A stretch of DNA of 64,000 nucleotides from Microbotryum silenes-acaulis (taxonomy: Eukaryota > Basidiomycota > Microbotryomycetes > Microbotryales > Microbotryaceae): positions 930,001 through 994,000 of the forward strand of contig QPFY01000008.1 of the NCBI GenBank assembly GCA_003665825.1. Reading direction: 5' to 3'. Made by a program: the position numbers and the translations under genes. Under the pieces are notes generated by a model. The model was not told the DNA's origin. It did no database searches and saw only the letters and a list, made by a program, of their open reading frames with translations. Position 1 is the stretch's first letter, and each line of letters starts with the position of its first letter. Of the stretch, positions 58,098 to 64,000 are shown one piece after another.

Positions 58098-59606
58098 TCA
58101 GACTCGTGACTGCCTTCGCCGATGCCTCTGCTCGTACCCGTAGTACTCCTCATTTGTCTCCTCGGCATCGTCGACGACGTTGTCAAAGTCGGTGCCTTCA
58201 TGTTCCTCATCGCGCGAATAACGACCTCCTGCCATCGGGCCCCCTCGACCGCTTGAGTTTTCCGTCATCGTAGGCGCAAGACGCGAGGTCGCTACACCAC
58301 CCGCCATGGGTCCGGGACCATTCAGCGATCGTTGAGACGACATGGGCCCAGCGCGACCAAGACCTTGAATGTCGGCGGCAGCCACGGCGCGGCGGGAGGC
58401 GAGAGCTTGTTGACGAGCTCGGTGAGCACGGCCACCCATGTCGTTGGTGCGTTCCGTGAGAACCTGATTAGACGAACCCGTGAATGCGACAGTCAGCAAC
58501 GGAGATAGCGTAAGCACTGTTAACAGACACGAGAGGCACGTCGACTGACCTCTTGATCCAAGTAGAGCAGGATGTACCCGGCAATGCCCGAGATAACGAC
58601 GAGTTGAACGCAGGTCAATCCAAAGGTTGTGTAGGCGAGCGCGACGTCGACGTTGATGAGCGTGCAAACGGAGTCGAAATCTGCCGGCTTGGGGAAGTGG
58701 TAGTACCCGTCCCACAAACAGTTCTCGCGGCCTCGAAGATCGCATGCAAGCGCTAATGCACCCGAGATCCAAACGGCCGAGACGGCGAAGAGGGTGAGCA
58801 ATTCGATTCGAGTTTGCAAGAGAATACCGGTGAAGGTGCGCTCCTTGAACATGTATGGGAAGAAGAGCATCGGGATGTAGAGCACGCCGGGCGTGCCGAT
58901 GCCAAAGACGATAATGGCGATGAGCGACCCCCAGGAAGGTGCAATCACGTTTGGCCGCAGGGAATTGTAGTAGTGGACGACGCCGATCGCCACTCCGGCC
59001 GTGGTCAGCGATGCGAGTGAAGTCAGTCCAAATCTGCATCCGGGGAAAGGAGAAGTCATGTCAGCGCCATCACATTTTGCGTGATATTCGGGGTAGTTTC
59101 AGGTATGACTGTTGCAATGCCTGAAGATGGCCTGACTGGTGAAGCGGCTGGCGCGGCTGCTGCTGCTGTGGCGCCCGAGCGCGTGCGCGCGCTAAACGTC
59201 AGCGAGCGCTGTCGCCTGCTGTGGCTACGGCTGCGCTAGAGCCTAGCGCGCGCCCGCCGGGCTGGCCGATTTCGATTCGCCGTTCGCCGCCGACCTAGCC
59301 TAGCCGCCGCTCGCCTGCAGAAGCCCCTGCACAGTGCACAGCCCGAGCACAAACGGACGGCCCCGACCACGAGCGTACCGAGAGGAAAACCACAACTCAC
59401 AGGAGAAATCGGAGTACGCGGATGAAGGTCGGGTTGGGTGCATAGGCGCCGATATAGCGGTCCCGGGAGGACGGGTCAGCTGTTCGCCGCCGGCGGACCG
59501 GCGATGAGCTAACGCGCGCGGCGTCGTTCTCGTAGGCATACGCCTTCTCATCGTCATCGAGCAGCGTCGCGTTCTTGTTCTTCTTGCCGGTGAACTTGGA
59601 GAACAT
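58098..59606 (-). CDS. Four-helix MARVEL-like membrane protein
   Basis: Exons 59606-59401, 59033-58550 and 58463-58098 give 351 residues in phase. The N-terminal 60 residues are soluble (MFSKFTGKKNKNATLLDDDE). Helix 1 spans the first intron (FIRVLRFLL/FGLTSLASLTTAGVAIGV). Further helices are LIAIIVFGIGTPGVLYIPML, ELLTLFAVSAVWISGALALA and TTFGLTCVQLVVISGIAGYI. A loop with paired cysteines (ACDLRGRENCLWDGYY) precedes helix 4, and the 120-residue tail is polar with a poly-acidic end. Four helices with a Cys-containing second loop is the MARVEL layout seen in fungal Nce102/Fhn1 and many basidiomycete proteins; the family call is by topology. The start at 59606 is the ATG before MFSKFTGKK; the frame is open 19 codons further up. 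Confidence 0.78.
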
Positions 59607-62062
59607 GATGCTGGCTGGATATCGGTCACCAGTAGGGGTTGACTCGGTGCGGCAGGGGGGCAAGACGAATGACGGCGGTCGACGGCCTTCACTCAGAAGG
59701 TAGCGTTCAACGTGAACGGCAGGCGAGGTGAGCGAGCGACAAGCGGCGGTAGCGCAAGGGAGGGGCTACGGTGCACTCCAAATTCCAAGATGGCTTGTGT
59801 GTAGAAACACCAAGGCGTGTGTCGAATCGGCAAAGTAACGAGTGAAGGGCGGCGAATGCTGGGGAAGGAGAAAACCCGCACCTACCGCTTTGGACCGAGT
59901 GCCCGCTAGGCCCGGCTTGGCTCGGCGAACCGACTCGAACGCGGAGCACCAGGCGAGATTTCCAATCCCCGCTCACCCGGCGTCCGGCCTTTCGAGCTCC
60001 TTCGCGGGCTGCGCTTTTAATTTTCGATCGGGTTTACGTGCCTATTCCTCTTCTCGTGAGCTCTCGGCCGAGGTCCCACTTCTCAGACCAATGACCGTAT
60101 ACACCTGCAATCACATGTTCTGCGAGCTACCCATTAGCTGAAAGGAGTCGACCCGGCACAGGCTCCAACAGGGGTTCTGATCCCTCAAAAAGGGCACCAC
60201 GTGATGACCCGCGCGCGCCGTCGCCGGGACGGCCGGGGCGCCCTGACGTCGTCGACCCTGAGCTGGCCCCAGCTAAAACCTTCACAAATGACGCTAATTT
60301 GTTGACCGAGACAATGGCCCCTCTCCCCTTTCGTCCCTGGGCCATCTCAACCGTGCGAAGGCAGCCGGTCCCAAATGGACTTGGGTCTTTCGAACTCCTG
60401 GGCCGTTAGATTACTATCACATGATTTATCACGATTTATGCTGCCTCCTCTTTGCTAATCTGCACGCTCCATGTACAAAACCCATGCAGAACCCAATGCG
60501 GGGTCCCCGGTCACGTAGATGATCATCGGCTCGCCCGAGGGCGCGCTAGAAGTGGAGTTCCACGGTGATCTGGCGGGGATCCCGACCACGGTCGCACAGC
60601 ACGTGACTTGAGAAGAAAAGTGAGCGGTGTATCGGAAGCATCAAGATCACAGAGAGAAAAAACCCGTCTCCCGAGCCTCCAAGCTGTTCCAAACTTTAGT
60701 GTTCCAAACTTCAGATGTTCAGGCCACGACATTCCCTAGGGTCGAGGCGCGGGCGCTCAATTTGTGAATTTCGGAGAGAGAACTTGGGGGCCTTCTGCTG
60801 CCGTACGGCATAGAGAAGTCGCCCACTCAAGGCTGCAGAGGTGACCAGTAGCATATATCATCAAACTCGATGACACGCATTGCGGTTCGGGCTGTACTGT
60901 GCTAGTGAACTCTTATTCAGCTCCGCATGGTGAAGCGTGTGCGCGAGGCTTTCAAATCGTGCTCCGAGCGCTTACTACTCCTGTCACTACGGCCCTAAGA
61001 CGCTGGAGCTATAGGGTTAAGAGTTGGGCTCCCCGTAAGCTCAACTAAGCCCTCCCTCTGGGGGCGTCGAGCTTAGGCTCCCAGTAAACCCAACCTGATA
61101 CTGCAGCACTTCTTTCGGTGTGTCTGTGTGTTCGAGATGAATTTGCGCGGTAGCCTCGACGACATCAAGTATGGTGCAGCGTGCCAGTGGCAAACGGCAA
61201 GCGGCGGCCACACACATATCTCACCTGATGCACGAGGATGCCGGATGCAAGGTGGTCCAATGGTCCAGACCCCGCAGCCCGACATCAAACCTGACCCCTT
61301 GCACCATCATGTCGTGCAATCCTATAGCCGGTGAAAAGATTCCAGGGGCAGGGCACCTCTCTTGAACAGCGATCACCTCTTAATGAAAAACGTGATGGGA
61401 GGGCGCGTCTACATTGAAGCAGCTCGAGCCGAATCTCGACCCGCGATCGATGCATTGTCTGGAATGTTTTACCCTGTTTATCTGGGGTAATGAAGTGTCG
61501 CGAGGACATGTCGCGATCAAGCGAGATCAGGGCACCTACTTGTAAGTTCTATTGATGCAAAGTGACCTCCGGCGAGGCTCAATCATGCCAATGAAGCATC
61601 CCACACCTCGCCCGGCCGTTGTAAGTTGTTAGCCGAGGCCCGTGGGTCAGGCTGGTCAGGTTCGCTGTCCGCGCTCAGCTCGCGCTCGCGACTGGGATTA
61701 TGTGTTCGCGTCGAGCCCCAACAGCGTCGATGAGGGGAAGTACGCTATTCAAGAAAAGGATGTCGAGTAGTGAAGTATCACCGCGCTTGCTTCGCAAGGT
61801 GACCCTGGGATTGGCGCCCATCATACTGAAAACTGACAGGTTTTTGGGCAAACATCCTTTTTACGCGACTGGATGCACGAGTGGCTCGGCAGAAGCATGC
61901 TCTCGCGTCTTTTAAAAAAATGGAAGAAAGGCATTGCAATGACAAACCCATCAAATTATCTAGCGAATGCATAGACGTTTTACTACAAAGAAGGAGAGGC
62001 GAACCCTCCTTCGCTCCACCGCGCCCATCATCTGAACGCATTGTCGCTTCCTCCGGCACCGA
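59607..62062. other. 2.4-kb gene-poor region
   Basis: Only short frames on both strands, none with motif or splice support (for example 59842-60141 plus, 61128-61334 plus). No terminal repeats or target duplications were noticed. Contains the 5' region of the MARVEL-like gene and the 3' region of eIF2-gamma. Confidence 0.45.
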
Positions 62063-63999
62063 TCAATAGTCTTCCGGCAGCTCGTACTCCGTGCCTCGCC
62101 TGACACCGCCCCATCCAATCAACCGCCAGTGCTTGTCGATACGACGCGACAGGGCCACCTTCTCGCCAATTTCGGTCGCGGCGGGGGTGTTGAGCAAGAT
62201 CTTGGCCAAATCGGCCTTGACCGAGACGACGCGACCACCTTCCGAGGTCGATCCAATGTTGACCATCAAGATCTCGTTCTTGGCCAACTTTTGCACCTTG
62301 GTTTGCTTCTTGTCGTCGGTCTTTACACCGAGCAGTCGTCGCAGCAAGAAGTAGTTGATTTCGATCTCGGTGTAAATGGAGGGCAGTGAGCCCTTGGATC
62401 CAAGGACTTGGCCGACAAGTCGATCACCTCGCGTCAGCTGGGGATCAATCACTGTGATACGAGGAGGAGGTTGATGATTTATCAGCTTCTCGCGTTGAGT
62501 CGTATCGTAACCGAAATGAAAGACAACTGACAAGTTCCGACACCGATCAAGCCACCGGGGACGGCGAACTTGAGTTCGTTCTTTTCGGCGAGCAGCGTCA
62601 CGATCTTGCTCCGGATCGGCTTGCAATTGATCTTGCCATCGGCATCCTTGGAAACGACACCCGGTCGTACCTCGATCTCTTGCCCCAGCTTGAGGACACC
62701 CTTGAGCAACGAACCACCGGCAACACCACCTTTGAGGTCCTGCACCTCGGCACCGGGCTTATTGACATCGAACGATCGAATAACAATAAGCTTGGGCGAG
62801 GTTGTGAAGTCACGGACGGGGACGGGGATCTTGGTGACGATGTATTCGACCAACGCCTCGATGTTGTACCGAAGTTGAGCCGAGATGGGGACAATCGGGG
62901 CCGAGTCGGCAACCGTGCCCTTGACGAAGGTGAGGATCGATTGGTGGTGCTCGTCAGCCTGTTGTTCGCGGATGAGATCAACCTTGTTTTGCAGGACAAG
63001 GATGTGCTTGAGTTTCATGATCTCGATGGCGGCAAGATGCTCGGACGTCTGGGGTTGGGGGCAGGGTTCGTTGGCGGCAATCAGGAGTAATGCGGCGTCC
63101 ATGACGGCGGCACCGTTCAGCATGGTAGCCATGAGAATGTCGTGACCGGGGCAATCGACGAACGAGACATGTCTGCAGGGCGAAGAAGCGGACCAGGACC
63201 GGTCACGAGCGGCGCACAGTCAGCGGACTGGATCGTCGCTTCTCTCGGCCTAGCTTATCCGATCCACTCACCTCAGCAACTCCATCGTTCCACCACACCC
63301 TCTAACCTCGCACGGCGGATTGTCCTCCTTTTCTGACGAGTAAGACTTGTACGATCCTGGCCGCTCGCATTTGGGGTTTTTGCACTTGTAGATCTGCTCA
63401 GTCACAATGAGCGACCGTCAGCCTTCGAGCCCTCAGGAGGCAACCAGATCTAGATTGAATTGCATGAAAGGACTAACTTTGGCATTGGCGTAACCGAGCT
63501 TGATAGTGATGTTTCGCTCGAGCTCGTTCTTGAATCGGACGGTGTGAACCCCCGAAATTGCCTTGACCGTTTGCGATTTGCCGTGGGCGACATGTCCGAT
63601 GGTACCTGGAAAACAGATGAAGAGTTACTAGCCAGTGTCAGCCATCCATGTGGGACATGCTTGCTTGAGTAGTCATTGGTCGCAAGCCTCTCTTGAGGGA
63701 TCGGCGCAAAGTCGCATCACATCGACAAGACCGTGCCACGCTGGGCCGACCAACCTGACCCCCCCGCGCACTCGTCACCGCATAAAGCAAGCCTCTACAG
63801 TGACGATGTGTCGACAAACCAGCTCGTCATGTGGAACGGCCACTCGAGCGCAGCGCCGTGACCGCCCTGCCTTTGCCTTGCCTTGGTCGCGCCTTCAAGG
63901 ATGAAATGCAAACCTACCAATGTTGATGGTCGCCTGCTTGGAGATGACCTCGGGACTCAAAGGGTGCAGCTTGGACACGTCGACCTGCACTTCGGGCAT
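62063..63999 (-). CDS. GCD11: Translation initiation factor eIF2 gamma subunit
   Basis: GTPase subunit that carries initiator Met-tRNA to the 40S ribosome. Exons 63999-63918, 63605-63478, 63393-63272, 63172-62532 and 62451-62063 give 453 residues with all phases matching. G1 is GHVAHGKS (residues 31-38), the switch-1 region is [18 protein letters not shown], the zinc knuckle uses C74, C79, C98 and C103, G3 is DCPGHD (117-122) and G4 is NKVD (173-176). Domain II/III blocks are [39 protein letters not shown] and [17 protein letters not shown]. The ATG at 63999 gives [19 protein letters not shown] and sits one base from the window edge, so a longer N-terminus or an upstream exon cannot be excluded. 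Confidence 0.96.
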
Positions 64000-64000
64000 G

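Overview
This is a nuclear segment from a basidiomycete fungus, most likely of the red-yeast/anther-smut kind (Pucciniomycotina, Microbotryomycetes). That placement is inferred from gene density, many 50-100 nt introns with GTRAGT or GTCAGT donors, long serine- and glutamine-rich proteins, and a transposon set of LINE, hAT, Helitron and foldback elements. There are no bacterial operons, no CRISPR array, and I saw no tRNA or rRNA gene. I rebuilt gene models by hand from splice sites. Intron phases are consistent in almost every model, which is the main support for the exon coordinates given.

Layout. 1-3000 is mostly gene-poor and holds a decayed Helitron helicase ending in a textbook hairpin plus CTAG terminus. 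3.1-7.4 kb holds a serine-rich protein, PEX13 (minus) and the proteasome chaperone NAS2/PSMD9 (plus). 8.9-11.7 kb is a 797-residue HAM1/DUF4449-type protein. 12.6-13.6 kb is a histidine-rich protein, convergent with a very glutamine-rich TAF12 (13.8-16.6 kb). 17.0-21.9 kb is a transposon nest. A 1158-bp element with an 8-bp target duplication carries a LINE tail inside it. A 3480-bp hAT element with its own 8-bp duplication has split a small host reading frame and has itself been broken by a 160-bp foldback element. 22.4-24.7 kb is an Izh3-like PAQR receptor.

25.8-45.0 kb is ordinary gene space: isovaleryl-CoA dehydrogenase, ribosomal protein L4, a small divergent ORF, a CCDC25/Jlp2 homologue, a claudin-like four-helix membrane protein, a second foldback element, a mucin-like single-pass protein, a tail-anchored protein with an APSES/KilA-N-like segment (Bqt4-like), an arabinitol-dehydrogenase-like SDR, a pyrimidine 5'-nucleotidase and, divergent from it, a PRMT3-type arginine methyltransferase. 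46.9-52.2 kb is a nearly full-length but inactivated non-LTR retrotransposon (LINE) inserted just behind PRMT3. The right end holds a DUF1748 protein, a 1097-residue disordered protein, a MARVEL-like membrane protein, a 2.4-kb gene-poor gap, and eIF2-gamma, whose start codon lies at the last bases of the window.

The host genes are unrelated housekeeping functions (peroxisome import, proteasome assembly, TFIID, leucine catabolism, translation) and form no pathway cluster. The notable biology is the layered transposon history: at least three nesting events can be read from target-site duplications, and one restores a continuous host reading frame when undone on paper.
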